NCBI GenBank assembly: GCA_004552305.1
Contig: SFOX01000010.1
Coordinates: forward strand, 1-42,982
From: Subdoligranulum variabile
Lineage (GTDB): Bacteria; Bacillota; Clostridia; Oscillospirales; Ruminococcaceae
Reading direction: 5' to 3'
Length of the DNA: 42,982 bases
Below the pieces are notes generated by a model. It worked only from the letters and a program-made list of their open reading frames with translations, was not told where the DNA came from and did no database searches. Made by a program: the position numbers and the translations under genes. This document shows, piece by piece, positions 16,339 through 24,769 of the stretch; the first letter of the stretch is position 1; each line of letters starts with the position of its first letter.

Positions 16339-16367
16339 ATTATGCACGGTATCGGGGCAAATTGCAA
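16339..16367 (-). promoter_or_regulatory. queH promoter
   Basis: On the minus strand TTGCAA (16367-16362) and CATAAT (16344-16339) are 17 bases apart. The predicted start near 16332 gives a leader of about 33 bases. Confidence 0.5.
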
Positions 16368-16387
16368 GGGTCACGCCAGACAAGAAA

Positions 16388-16765
16388 TTAAAAATATCCG
16401 GTGTCCTTGTGCACAACCTGTGCATCCAGCCCCATCGATACACCCAGCGCCTCGTCTACGCGGCGCATATCCTCGGGCGAGATACGCCCGGCACGCTCGC
16501 GCAGACGGCGCTTATCCAAGGTGCGTATTTGTTCGGTTAAAATGATGCTGTCCTTGGCAAGCCCGCAGCGGTCCGCCCGCACGCTGATATGCGTAGGCAG
16601 GCGGTTTTTGTCCTGCCGGCTGGTGATGGCGGCGGCAATCACGGTGGGGCTGTGGCGGTTGCCGACCTCATTTTGAATGATAAGTACCGGTCGTATGCCG
16701 CCCTGCTCCGAACCGACCACTGGGCTGAGGTCGGCGTAAAAAACTTCTCCGCGGTGAACTTCCAT
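16388..16765 (-). CDS. MazF/PemK-family mRNA interferase, no antitoxin adjacent
   Basis: A 125-residue MazF-like toxin close to Bacillus NdoA. The N-terminal RGEVFYADLSPVVGSEQGGIRPVLIIQN block contains the catalytic-site arginine region; AAAITSR near residues 45-51 and TEQIRTLDKRRL near 77-88 complete the fold. The family cuts single-stranded mRNA at short motifs. Usually a small antitoxin gene lies directly upstream; here acpS is upstream and only 52 noncoding bases separate them. AGAGGAGG precedes the ATG and overlaps an inverted repeat that could autoregulate it. Confidence 0.9.
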   Translation of the reverse strand: MEVHRGEVFYADLSPVVGSEQGGIRPVLIIQNEVGNRHSPTVIAAAITSRQDKNRLPTHISVRADRCGLAKDSIILTEQIRTLDKRRLRERAGRISPEDMRRVDEALGVSMGLDAQVVHKDTGYF

Positions 16766-16777
16766 AACAAAAGCCTC

Positions 16778-16808
16778 CTCTCGCTTACAATATTAGTATA
16801 AGCAAGAG
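16778..16808. repeat. Inverted repeat over the mazF ribosome site and promoter
   Basis: CTCTCGCTTA (16778-16787) faces TAAGCAAGAG (16799-16808): ten-base arms with one mismatch and an 11-base AT-rich centre. On the minus strand it includes a TATACT -10-like hexamer and part of the mazF ribosome site, so it could be an operator or an occluding hairpin. Confidence 0.5.
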
Positions 16809-16817
16809 AAGGCGCAT

Positions 16818-17210
16818 TTAATCGCAGGTTCCTGCGGAATTTTGCTCTAAAATCACATAGGCAGCGGCAAGCCCGCCGTCGTGGGTCAGGCTGAGGTGCG
16901 CGGTCAGGTGGTTTTGCTCGATAAACCGCGCAGCATCGCCGAAAAAGCAGAAATAGGGCGCGCCGCTCGGCTTGTGCAGCACCGCCAGCTCCGCCAAGGC
17001 AAAGCCGCCCAGACCCGTGCTGGCGGCCTTTAAAAAGGCTTCCTTGGCGGCAAAGGCGGCAGCGGCGGATTCGGCACGGCGCTTGTCGGAAAAATCCTGC
17101 CAAAAAGCCTGCTCCTGCGGGGCAAACACGCGGGCGGCAAACGCAGGCTTTTGCAGGCTGTTTTCCATGCGCGCCACCGCGCACAAGTCAATGCCGATTC
17201 CCAAAATCAT
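16818..17210 (-). CDS. acpS: Holo-[acyl-carrier-protein] synthase
   Basis: A 130-residue AcpS that transfers 4'-phosphopantetheine from CoA to the serine of acyl carrier protein. The Mg-binding GIGIDLC motif (Asp8) and FAAKEAFLKA (Glu near 57) are present, as is the C-terminal SLTHDGGLAAAYVI. The length is typical. It overlaps the cca stop by four bases (ATGA), so it is coupled to cca. The acpS-mazF order recalls the Bacillus acpS-to-ndoA neighbourhood, without the intervening genes. Confidence 0.95.
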   Translation of the reverse strand: MILGIGIDLCAVARMENSLQKPAFAARVFAPQEQAFWQDFSDKRRAESAAAAFAAKEAFLKAASTGLGGFALAELAVLHKPSGAPYFCFFGDAARFIEQNHLTAHLSLTHDGGLAAAYVILEQNSAGTCD

Positions 17211-18580
17211 CGTGTACCCCCTGCGTGTGTGCGCACCGTGTGCAAAAGCGCCTCGCGCTCGTTGGGCAGTTGCCCGTCCATAACTTGCTGTAATAAGGTG
17301 TTCAGCGTTTCGCCCACGGCAGGTCCCGCAGGCATACCGGCGTGCATCAGATCGCCGCCGTTTACCGCCAGCTGGCGGATGGTATAGCAGCCGCTTTTGG
17401 CAAGTTGCAGCATACGCTGTTCAAATATTTGTACGTCCAAACGCCGCTTTTCGACATCCGGCGTGTGGGCGTGGGCGTCAAGGTCGGCGTATTTCAAAGC
17501 GCAGAGACGGCGCAGAAATTCGGCACCGTAGCGGTTCAGCCAGCGCAGAATTTCGGGGTCGGCGGTGGGCAGCGGGGCATCGTGGATCGCCACCAGCCCG
17601 GTGACGCCCTCAATCAGATAGCCGGGGGCTTTCAGGCGGCGCAGGATGCTGCGGGTCATTGCGCTGCCGCGCTGGTTGTGTCCGCGAAAATGCGCGGCAC
17701 CGTCGGCATCCACGCTGCGGCACAGCGGCTTGGCAATGTCGTGCAAAAAGGCTGCCCAACACAAAATGCGGGCGCCGCGGGTGTCCTGCCCGCGGGTATC
17801 CAGCGCCTGCACCGCTGCGGCAGAGTGCAGCCAAACGTCGTAGCAATGCCATTTTCCGGGCTGCGTGCAGCCGATGCAGGGCAGTATTTCCGGCACGGCA
17901 CCGGCTAAAATTTCGCCGTACTGTGCCAGAATTTTGCCGGCAAAGGGCGCACTCAGCAGCCCGTCAATTTCGGTATACAGCCGCTCAGCGCTGACGGTCT
18001 GCAGCGTGTCGCGCGCTGCCAGCGCCGCGGCGGCGGTGGCGGGCTGCAGAGTGAAATCCAGCCGTGCGGCAAAGCGCAGGGCGCGCAGAATGCGCAGCGC
18101 GTCCTCGGCAAAGCGGGCATCGGCATCCCCTACGCAGCGGATGATGCCGGCTTTTAAATCCGCCTGACCGCCGTATAAATCGATGACTTCCCCGCCGGGG
18201 GCATAGGCCATGGCGTTGATGGTAAAATCCCGCCGGGCTAAATCCAAGGAAAGCTCGTCCACAAACTGAACCTTTTCGGGGTGGCGGTGGTCGCGGTAAT
18301 CGCCGTCCAGCCGATAGGTGGTCATTTCGTAGGGCTTGCCGTGCAGCACGACCGCCACGGTGCCGTGCTTTTCGCCGGTTAAAATCAACTGCTTATCGGC
18401 AAAAAGGCGGCGCATTTCCTCCGGCTTGGCAGAGGTGCAGATGTCCCAGTCACCGGGGGTGCGCCCCAAAAGGCTGTCCCGCACGCAGCCGCCCACAACG
18501 TAGGCGGTATGCCCGGCGCCGCGCAGCTTTTGCAGCAGCCAGACGGCATCCCGCGGGATGTACACGGGAAAACGGTTCAT
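17207..18580 (-). CDS. cca: CCA-adding tRNA nucleotidyltransferase with HD domain
   Basis: A 457-residue class II nucleotidyltransferase that adds or repairs the CCA end of tRNA. The head has VVGGCVRDSLLGRTPGDWDI near residues 29-48, with the catalytic Asp-x-Asp (DWD); the RRDFTINAMAY block near 114-124 is the ribose-selecting region; and the neck follows. A C-terminal HD phosphohydrolase domain is marked by WAAFLHDIAKPL near 271-282. AAGGAGG lies before the ATG at 18580. The HD-type architecture suits a full CCA-adding or poly(A)-polymerase-like member; the context with acpS favours CCA addition. Confidence 0.92.
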   Translation of the reverse strand: MNRFPVYIPRDAVWLLQKLRGAGHTAYVVGGCVRDSLLGRTPGDWDICTSAKPEEMRRLFADKQLILTGEKHGTVAVVLHGKPYEMTTYRLDGDYRDHRHPEKVQFVDELSLDLARRDFTINAMAYAPGGEVIDLYGGQADLKAGIIRCVGDADARFAEDALRILRALRFAARLDFTLQPATAAAALAARDTLQTVSAERLYTEIDGLLSAPFAGKILAQYGEILAGAVPEILPCIGCTQPGKWHCYDVWLHSAAAVQALDTRGQDTRGARILCWAAFLHDIAKPLCRSVDADGAAHFRGHNQRGSAMTRSILRRLKAPGYLIEGVTGLVAIHDAPLPTADPEILRWLNRYGAEFLRRLCALKYADLDAHAHTPDVEKRRLDVQIFEQRMLQLAKSGCYTIRQLAVNGGDLMHAGMPAGPAVGETLNTLLQQVMDGQLPNEREALLHTVRTHAGGTR

Positions 18581-18612
18581 TCTGCACCTCCTTTGTCAAA
18601 GTTTTGGTAGAT

Positions 18613-19002
18613 TTACTGAATCTGCCACTGCTGGGCAAGGTCCACCACGCAGGCTACGCAGTCGGGTTCCTCTTTGCGCAGGACCTCGATTTTTTGCTGC
18701 GCCTTTTCGGGGTCAGCTATCCAGGTCAGGATAAAGAAATTTTCGGCGGGGACTTCATAGTAGACCCAAGCGCCGTCGGCACGCAGCAAATCGGGCAGAT
18801 GATCCAGCTCACTGTCCAAAAGCCCCTGCCCTTCCTCGCCGTAAATCATTTCGGGACCTACCTGCAGAGAGTCGATCACATGGATGCTGCTGTTGATATA
18901 GGTATCACGGTCTACGGTTTGGTCGCCGCACTCCCATGCGGAGGCGAACGCCTTGACCAGCAGCTCGCGGACTTCCAGTTTGCTGTCACCAAGTTGATAC
19001 AT
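18613..19002 (-). CDS. Hypothetical acidic protein, 129 residues
   Basis: No family recognised. The soluble, acidic protein starts MYQLGDSKLEVREL and contains many Asp/Glu and a WVYYEVPAENFFILTWI segment, suggestive of a small beta-rich fold. The ATG at 19002, with GAGGG about ten bases upstream, is preferred to a much longer in-frame start at 19143, which would run into the MerR promoter. It ends 32 bases before cca and is likely the first gene of the cca-acpS-mazF group. The promoter probably includes TATACT near 19045-19040. Confidence 0.7.
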   Translation of the reverse strand: MYQLGDSKLEVRELLVKAFASAWECGDQTVDRDTYINSSIHVIDSLQVGPEMIYGEEGQGLLDSELDHLPDLLRADGAWVYYEVPAENFFILTWIADPEKAQQKIEVLRKEEPDCVACVVDLAQQWQIQ

Positions 19003-19086
19003 AGTACATTTTCCCTCTTTACATAAATAGTTTCTTACAGTATAGCACATTTTCAAAGGATATGGTATGATTATTTTAAAAAAAGC

Positions 19087-19117
19087 TTGACCTTCCAGTG
19101 GCTGGAGGGTGTACAGT
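19087..19117 (+). promoter_or_regulatory. MerR-type promoter and operator with 19-base spacer
   Basis: TTGACC (19087-19092) and TACAGT (19112-19117) are 19 bases apart, the long spacing typical of MerR-controlled promoters. The spacer carries the dyad CCTTCCAG/CTGGAGGG (19091-19098 and 19102-19109, one mismatch). This predicts autoregulation of the gene just downstream. Confidence 0.85.
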
Positions 19118-19142
19118 GAAGCCGTAAGGAGGTGCCTGCACA

Positions 19143-20027
19143 ATGAATATCAAACAAGCAGCACAAAAATCCGGCATTTCGGAGCGGAACATCCGCTATT
19201 ATGAGCAAGCCGGGCTGATCACCCCCGCCCGCAATCCGGAGAACGACTACCGCCAATACACCGAAGAAAATATGCGCACCCTGAAGATGATTCGCATTTT
19301 GCGCAGCGTGGATATGCCGGTGGAGGATATCCGCGATGTTTTGCAGGGTAAGACCGCCCTGTCCGATGCGGCGCTGGCGCAAAAGCAGCGCCTGCAGGAC
19401 CGTATGCAGACCTTAAAAGCCGCCGCGGATTTTTGCGGCGAGCTGAACGAAACCTGCTGCAGCGCCGATGCGTTGGACGTGGATGCCTGTCTGACCCGGA
19501 TGGAAGCCCCTGCCCAAGCGGGCTGGTTTACCGGCTGGGTGCAGGATTACACCAAGGTGGCAGCGGCGCTGTCCAAGGAACAGTTCTCTTTTACGCCGGA
19601 CAGCGAGGTGCGCACGCCGCAGCAGGTCAGCGCGGCGCTGCTTGCCTATGCCGAACAGCAGGATCTGGACATTGTCATCACGCACGAAAGTATGACCCCG
19701 CGCTTTACCCTGAACGGTGCCGAGTACACGGCGCGGGTGGTTTACACCCCCGTGATGCGGGTGCCTACGGCGCATATTTCCTGCCAGATGGTGGGCGCAA
19801 GCGAGGCGGACGCCGTCGTGCCTGCCCCCCGCCGCAGCTTGCAGCGCGGTTTGCACAAGGCACTGCCCGGAATTTTGCTGCTTTTGGTGGTCGGGGTGCG
19901 GCTGGGCGCACAGGGGATGCTGAACTCCGCCGACGGCTGGATTTTGCTGGGCAGCTTTGCCGCCGTGGTCATCGCCAAGAGTGTGTACGATTTTTACTGG
20001 TTGTACAACCACAACGATAAACATTGA
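19143..20027 (+). CDS. MerR-family regulator with C-terminal membrane helices
   Basis: A 294-residue protein. Residues 1-70 are a standard MerR winged helix (KQAAQKSGISERNIRYYEQAGLI), followed by the dimer coiled coil to about 105 and a middle domain with GWFTGWVQDYTKVA. The C-terminus has two strongly hydrophobic segments, near residues 240-258 (PGILLLLVVGV) and 262-285 (GWILLGSFAAVVIAKSV), which look like a membrane hairpin. Membrane anchoring of a MerR activator is unusual. The ligand is unknown; a Cys pair (ETCC near 103) is present but is not the classic metal set. Strong AAGGAGG ribosome site. Confidence 0.85.
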   Translation: MNIKQAAQKSGISERNIRYYEQAGLITPARNPENDYRQYTEENMRTLKMIRILRSVDMPVEDIRDVLQGKTALSDAALAQKQRLQDRMQTLKAAADFCGELNETCCSADALDVDACLTRMEAPAQAGWFTGWVQDYTKVAAALSKEQFSFTPDSEVRTPQQVSAALLAYAEQQDLDIVITHESMTPRFTLNGAEYTARVVYTPVMRVPTAHISCQMVGASEADAVVPAPRRSLQRGLHKALPGILLLLVVGVRLGAQGMLNSADGWILLGSFAAVVIAKSVYDFYWLYNHNDKH

Positions 20028-20052
20028 CAAACCTGCGACAAAATGCGACAAT
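20024..20052 (+). promoter_or_regulatory. galT promoter
   Basis: TTGACA (20024-20029) overlaps the stop of the MerR gene; GACAAT (20047-20052) follows after 17 bases. The galT leader is then about 130 bases with no recognised element. Confidence 0.55.
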
Positions 20053-20186
20053 AGCAGTAATAAACGTGCTTCAGGCTGTGGGCTAAAACTGCAAAAGTTT
20101 GGCACACTTTGCTATGGAAAACTATGAGGTTTTGCGGTATGGTTAAGACAACACATACAACAACTCACCGTTATAGGAGGCTACTT

Positions 20187-21755
20187 ATGGATGTTACTGC
20201 ATGGACCCCGGAACAGCGTGACGCCCGTCTGGCGCTGGATGTAGAACGCTTGCTGCGCTTTGGGCGCAAGCATAAGCTCATCAAGGATCTGGATGAGATC
20301 GTGGCGCGCAATACGCTGCTGGATCTGCTGGCGCTGCCCGCCCCCAGCGAGGAAAAGCTGCCCAAAGAAAACCCCGAAACCCCGGCGGCGCTGCTGGACG
20401 AAATGGTCGAGCTTTCTGCCCAGAAGGGGCTTTTGGACGGCAGCGTGGATCAGTACCGCATCAACTTTGAAACCCGCCTGATGGGCGCCCTGATGCCGCG
20501 CGAGAGCGAGGTTTGCAAAAAGTTTAAAAAGCTCTACGACAAAAAGGGCGCCAAGGCTGCCACCGATTGGTTCTATGACCTGTGCGTGGTGACCAACTAT
20601 ATCCGCACCGCGCAGATTGCCAAGAACATCCAGTGGAACACCGAAACCCCCTATGGCGAGCTGGAAATCACCATCAACCTGACCAAGCCCGAAAAGGACC
20701 CCAAGACCATCGCGCTGGAGCGTCTGCAGCCCAAGAGCGGCTACCCCGCCTGTATGCTGTGCAAGGAAAATATCGGCTACGCCGGGCGCATCAACTTCCC
20801 TGCCCGCCAGACCCACCGCATTGTACCCATCCAACTGGCAGGTCAGCAGTTCTATTTGCAGTACAGCCCCTATGCCTACTTCCACGAGCATTGCATTATG
20901 CTGCATGAGAGCCACAAGCCCATGGAGATGGATCGCCAGACGTTGGCGGAAATCTTTGACTTTGTGGCGCAGTTCCCCCACTACACCTGCGGCTCCAATG
21001 CGGATCTGCCCATTGTCGGCGGCAGCATCCTGAGCCACAGCCACTTCCAGGGCGGACGGTATGTATTCCCCATGCAGAAGGCGGACGTTGCCGTGCCTAT
21101 GACCGATGTGCGTTACCCCGGTGTGCGCGCCGGTATTTTGAACTGGCCGGTTTCTGCGGTGCGTCTGGTGGGACGCAGCAGCCAGCAGCTGCAGAATGTT
21201 GCCAACAACATTCTGACGGCGTGGCGCAATTACAGCGACGAGAGCGTGGGTATCCTTGCCCGCACCGGCGACACCCCCCACAACACCGTGACGCCGATTT
21301 TGCACTATGACGAGAAGGACGGCTTTATTCTGGATTTGGCGCTGCGCAATAACCGCACCAGCGAGGAATTCCCCGACGGCATCTTCCACCCGCATAAGGA
21401 ATACCACAACATTAAGAAGGAAAACATCGGTCTGATCGAGGTGATGGGTCTTGCTATTTTGCCCGCACGCCTCAAGACCCAAGGCGCGAAAATTGCCGAT
21501 ATCCTGTGCGGCAAGGCTGCCAACACCAGCCGCAGCGAAGGCTCGGACTTGGCGGTTCACGCGGATTGGATCGACAGCCTGATTGCCAAGTACGGCACCG
21601 CCCTGTCCGAGGGCGAGGCGAACAAGGTCGTCAAGAAGGAAATCGGCGTGGTGTTCAGCCATGTGTTGGAGAACGCCGGTGTCTTTAAGCAGGACAAGGA
21701 CGGTCAGGAAGCCTTTGTGCGCTTTATGAACAGCGTCGGCTTTAAGAAAGCTTGA
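20187..21755 (+). CDS. galT: UDP-glucose--hexose-1-phosphate uridylyltransferase, class II
   Basis: A 522-residue class II GalT, which exchanges UMP between UDP-glucose and galactose-1-phosphate in the Leloir pathway. A CMLCKENIGYAGR block near residues 188-200 and the active-site SHSHFQGG near 282-289 (the counterpart of class I His-Pro-His-Gln) are clear. The start at 20187 is set by AGGAGG upstream; an in-frame ATG at 20109 lacks a ribosome site. Class II enzymes are typical of Firmicutes. It would accept galactose-1-phosphate made by the GH112 phosphorylase at 40,367-42,595. No galK or galE is in view. Confidence 0.95.
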   Translation: MDVTAWTPEQRDARLALDVERLLRFGRKHKLIKDLDEIVARNTLLDLLALPAPSEEKLPKENPETPAALLDEMVELSAQKGLLDGSVDQYRINFETRLMGALMPRESEVCKKFKKLYDKKGAKAATDWFYDLCVVTNYIRTAQIAKNIQWNTETPYGELEITINLTKPEKDPKTIALERLQPKSGYPACMLCKENIGYAGRINFPARQTHRIVPIQLAGQQFYLQYSPYAYFHEHCIMLHESHKPMEMDRQTLAEIFDFVAQFPHYTCGSNADLPIVGGSILSHSHFQGGRYVFPMQKADVAVPMTDVRYPGVRAGILNWPVSAVRLVGRSSQQLQNVANNILTAWRNYSDESVGILARTGDTPHNTVTPILHYDEKDGFILDLALRNNRTSEEFPDGIFHPHKEYHNIKKENIGLIEVMGLAILPARLKTQGAKIADILCGKAANTSRSEGSDLAVHADWIDSLIAKYGTALSEGEANKVVKKEIGVVFSHVLENAGVFKQDKDGQEAFVRFMNSVGFKKA

Positions 21756-21768
21756 ACCGCATAACACA

Positions 21769-21814
21769 AGCAACCGCCCTGCCGCATTTTTTGCGGCAGG
21801 GCGGTTGCTGTTTT
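21769..21814. terminator. Terminator after galT
   Basis: AGCAACCGCCCTGCCGC (21769-21785) pairs with GCGGCAGGGCGGTTGCT (21793-21809), a perfect 17-base-pair stem followed by GTTTT. It separates galT from the convergent FkbH gene. Confidence 0.9.
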
Positions 21815-21822
21815 ATAAGGCT

Positions 21823-23601
21823 TTACGCTTCCTCGATTTTCATATGGGGGTTGCGGGGGACATAATCGGCAACGTTCAGCTCCCAAGTGGTGCCTTGCTC
21901 GGATTCCTGCGTCTTGGAAAAGCCGAACTGCGCATAAAACTCGCGCACCATCGCATTTTTGGCGGTGGGGTAATAGTAACCGACCACCTTTTCAATCCCG
22001 CGGGCAGCGGCGTGGCGCATCAGGGTGTCCATCATGGCATCCTCCATACCGCGCTTGAGAACGCGGCAGCTCATCAGCCAAAGGCGCATATGCAGCGCAC
22101 TTCCCTGCTGCTGCCCCGCCACAACGGTGACAATGCCGTTATCACCGAACTTATCCACCAGTTTGCCGCACAGACACAGATGGTCGGCATCCTCTGCCAT
22201 GGTACGGATGTCCTCCTCGGAGCAGCGCAGCGTGGTCAGGTTGAACTGGTTGGACTTGTTGGTCAGTTGGGCAATGCGCTGGATGTACAGCGGGGAAAAG
22301 CCCTGAATCGTTGCAGTCATTTGCAGGCTGTCCAGATATTCGCCGTAATCGGCAAAGGCTGCCTGCGCCTTGGCGCGTTCGGCATTCTGGTGGTACAGCT
22401 CGGTTTTTTTAAGGTCCTCTTTCGACAGAGCGGTCACCTCAAAATAGCCACCGTGATCCAACGTCTTGATGTAGTTTTCGGCACCGTCCATGGCAGGCAC
22501 GGCAGCGCCGGGAACCTGCGCGGCAACAATGGCACGCTCGGCAGGGTTGTCATCGGCAAAGACGAAGCTGTCGGCGCCAAGGCTCAGCTCGGACGCCATT
22601 GCCAGCAGGTTGCGATCCTTCGGCTCCCAGTTGGCTTTGATGCAAACAAAGTCGTCGGGACGCAGTACGCCGTCCGGGTGATTCAGCCCGGCGAGGGCGT
22701 TGGCTTCCTCATTTTTGGAGTCAACTGCCAGAATCACACCGATGGATTTCAATGCCTTGCAGTAGCTCTGGAATTCGGCATAGACCTGACCTTCCGGCAC
22801 TTCGGGACCGATGGCAAGACCGTCCACGCCGTCGTCGCCCACAACGCCGCCCCACAGGGTGTTGTCCAAGTCCAGCACCAGCGCCTTTTTGTTGCGCCCA
22901 TAGATGGATTTGACGATGTTGGCAACGCTGTTGGCAAGCGAAGGGATGGCATCCAGACACAGAGCGTACTTGTACATATGCCAGAAAAACGCATCGCCCC
23001 AAGCGGTCAGACCGTAATCGGCGGAGAGGTAGTCGATATCGTTGATATAGAAATTCTCGTGCGAGGCGGCATAGGCGTAGAACCGCTGGTTCAGACGGCT
23101 GATAAAGTTGGAGCGCCCGTGGATATCCCAGATATCGCGGTTGCCCATCAGCCGATAGTTGGGGCGGTCAAAGTTATTCTGGATCACCGGGCAGCCGAAC
23201 TTCTGCGCCAGCGCCTGCCACATCGTTTCAAAATGGGTGTACTGCGCATCCAGCATCGCGTCGATGTCGGCGGCACTGTCGGCGGTGGTGGGCAGGTCGG
23301 TCAGGTTGCGCCAAGTGGTGTGGATGTAGATGATGTCCGGGTGAAACGCATCCAGCTCCGGGCTGCCGAACATGGCATCCTGCCAATACTGCCCGTATTC
23401 GCTTTGATAAAACTCTGCCTCAATGCCGTATTGCAGCAAAAAAAGACCCAGCTGGTCGGCAACCTCGTTGGTGGTGGAGCCGCCCAGAATGGCAATTTTT
23501 TTGTGCAGCGCATGGGGGTTCTGCGCCAGCAGCTCGCGGCGCAGGCGGCGCTTTTTGCGCAGCAGGGTTTCGGTATCCAAGGGGTAGTGGAAGCAATCCA
23601 T
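21823..23601 (-). CDS. FkbH-like protein (HAD-IIIC plus acetyltransferase domains)
   Basis: A 592-residue three-part protein. Residues about 1-230 are an SGNH-like/adapter region (IAILGGSTTNEVADQL near 36-51). A HAD-IIIC domain follows with the nucleophile motif LDLDNTLWGG (Asp244 and Asp246) and FADDNPAER near 357. From about 450 on lies a GNAT-like domain (LTNKSNQFNLTTLR). FkbH enzymes load glyceryl units from 1,3-bisphosphoglycerate onto carrier proteins for polyketides or surface glycans. No carrier protein, synthase or capsule genes are adjacent, so the acceptor here is unknown. GGGAG precedes the ATG; the TSCPD and PHP genes lie just upstream in the same direction. Confidence 0.85.
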   Translation of the reverse strand: MDCFHYPLDTETLLRKKRRLRRELLAQNPHALHKKIAILGGSTTNEVADQLGLFLLQYGIEAEFYQSEYGQYWQDAMFGSPELDAFHPDIIYIHTTWRNLTDLPTTADSAADIDAMLDAQYTHFETMWQALAQKFGCPVIQNNFDRPNYRLMGNRDIWDIHGRSNFISRLNQRFYAYAASHENFYINDIDYLSADYGLTAWGDAFFWHMYKYALCLDAIPSLANSVANIVKSIYGRNKKALVLDLDNTLWGGVVGDDGVDGLAIGPEVPEGQVYAEFQSYCKALKSIGVILAVDSKNEEANALAGLNHPDGVLRPDDFVCIKANWEPKDRNLLAMASELSLGADSFVFADDNPAERAIVAAQVPGAAVPAMDGAENYIKTLDHGGYFEVTALSKEDLKKTELYHQNAERAKAQAAFADYGEYLDSLQMTATIQGFSPLYIQRIAQLTNKSNQFNLTTLRCSEEDIRTMAEDADHLCLCGKLVDKFGDNGIVTVVAGQQQGSALHMRLWLMSCRVLKRGMEDAMMDTLMRHAAARGIEKVVGYYYPTAKNAMVREFYAQFGFSKTQESEQGTTWELNVADYVPRNPHMKIEEA

Positions 23602-23621
23602 GATAGTCTCCCGTTATAAAT

Positions 23622-23876
23622 TTACAGCTGCTCCAAGGCAGCCTGCAGCGCGTGGGCAATCTGGTCGGGGCAGCTGGTGGACTTGCTGCCGCACACCGTA
23701 CCCTGCATACGGGCAATGGCATCCTCGGCTTTCATACCGACAAGCAGCTGGGAAATGCCCTTCAGGTTGCCGTTGCAGCCGCCCTCCACCTTGACAGAGG
23801 CAATGGTGTGGTCGGGGTTCAGTTCGATCTCAGTGCTGCGGGAGCAGACACCCTTGTTTTTGTAAGTGAAGGTCAT
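23622..23876 (-). CDS. TSCPD domain protein (TIGR03905 type)
   Basis: An 84-residue stand-alone TSCPD domain, named for the TSCPDQIA-like motif here at residues 67-74. The same domain is found at the C-terminus of some B12-dependent ribonucleotide reductases. Conserved cysteines at about 10, 34, 62 and 69 could bind metal. The function of the free-standing form is not established. It is between the PHP gene (12-base gap) and the FkbH gene (20-base gap), so probably in one transcript. Confidence 0.85.
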   Translation of the reverse strand: MTFTYKNKGVCSRSTEIELNPDHTIASVKVEGGCNGNLKGISQLLVGMKAEDAIARMQGTVCGSKSTSCPDQIAHALQAALEQL

Positions 23877-23888
23877 ATGAGTTCTCCT

Positions 23889-24743
23889 TTATAGTTCTTG
23901 TTTGCGCTTTTGCGCCAAGGCGCGGATGCGCAAAATTTGTTCCTCTGCGGTGGTGCAGGTGCCTACCGGGCGGGGGTGGGCGCTGTTCATACCGTGGTAG
24001 TCGGTGCCGCCGGTGATAATCAGGTCATACTGCTGCGCCCAAGCCGTCAGCTGCGCCTTGTCCTCCGGCGTGTTGCGGGGGTGGTCGATCTCAACGCCGT
24101 CAATGCGCCTGGCTTGTATCAGCTCCTGCGCCAGTTCCATGCTGTGGTAGACGCTGGGATGCGCCAGCACGACAACGGCGCGGCATTGCTTGGCAAGCGC
24201 CAGAACGGTATCGACCGACTCATAGGCGGGGTTATGCAGAATTTTGCCGCGCACCGGCTTTAAGCCGAACAGCGCACGGTAGGTGTCGCCGTACATACTG
24301 TCCGCCAAGGCGTACTGCAAAAGCACCTGCATAACGTGGGTCTTATATAAGGTGTCACTGTTTTTGCATAGCGCCAGCGCCTCCTCGGTGCGGAACTGCG
24401 GGCAAAGCTGCTCTAACTCGGCGCAGCTTTGTAAAACCGCCTGCCTGCGCCGGGCTGCCATCATGGCGGAAAAATCCGCCAGCGCCTGGCAGTCATCAGG
24501 GTAGTAGCACAGAAGATGCACCCGATGCTCGCGGGCAAAGTCGTAGGCGGTCAGCTCGGTGGCGGGGATCAGGTTTACCCCCTCCTGCTGCGGATGGGCG
24601 TAGGCATACCGCACGCTGCGGATGCTGTCATGGTCGGACACCGCCAGCCAGCCAAGCCCGGCGCACCGGGCAAGAAACGGCAGCTTTTCAATCGGCGTGG
24701 AGCCGTCTGAATATAAAGTATGGGTATGCAGATCCCCGCGCAT
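23889..24743 (-). CDS. PHP-domain phosphoesterase
   Basis: A 284-residue PHP-family metal phosphoesterase of the YciV/RNase AM-like type. Metal-site motifs are GDLHTHTLYSDGS (His6, His8, Asp13), VSDHDS near residues 35-40, VLAHPS near 193 and GGTDYHG near 243-249. Relatives hydrolyse 3',5'-nucleotide bisphosphates or trim RNA 5' ends; the exact substrate here is not known. AAGGGG precedes the ATG at 24743. It is first in a probable three-gene transcript with the TSCPD and FkbH genes. Confidence 0.88.
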   Translation of the reverse strand: MRGDLHTHTLYSDGSTPIEKLPFLARCAGLGWLAVSDHDSIRSVRYAYAHPQQEGVNLIPATELTAYDFAREHRVHLLCYYPDDCQALADFSAMMAARRRQAVLQSCAELEQLCPQFRTEEALALCKNSDTLYKTHVMQVLLQYALADSMYGDTYRALFGLKPVRGKILHNPAYESVDTVLALAKQCRAVVVLAHPSVYHSMELAQELIQARRIDGVEIDHPRNTPEDKAQLTAWAQQYDLIITGGTDYHGMNSAHPRPVGTCTTAEEQILRIRALAQKRKQEL

Positions 24744-24769
24744 GGCAAACGCCCCTTTCCAAAGATATT

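Noticed and set aside
21805..23619. Long open frame on the plus strand opposite the FkbH gene
   Set aside because: FkbH motifs are intact on the minus strand; the plus product is unrecognisable and Gly/Val/Gln-rich, and begins inside a terminator region.
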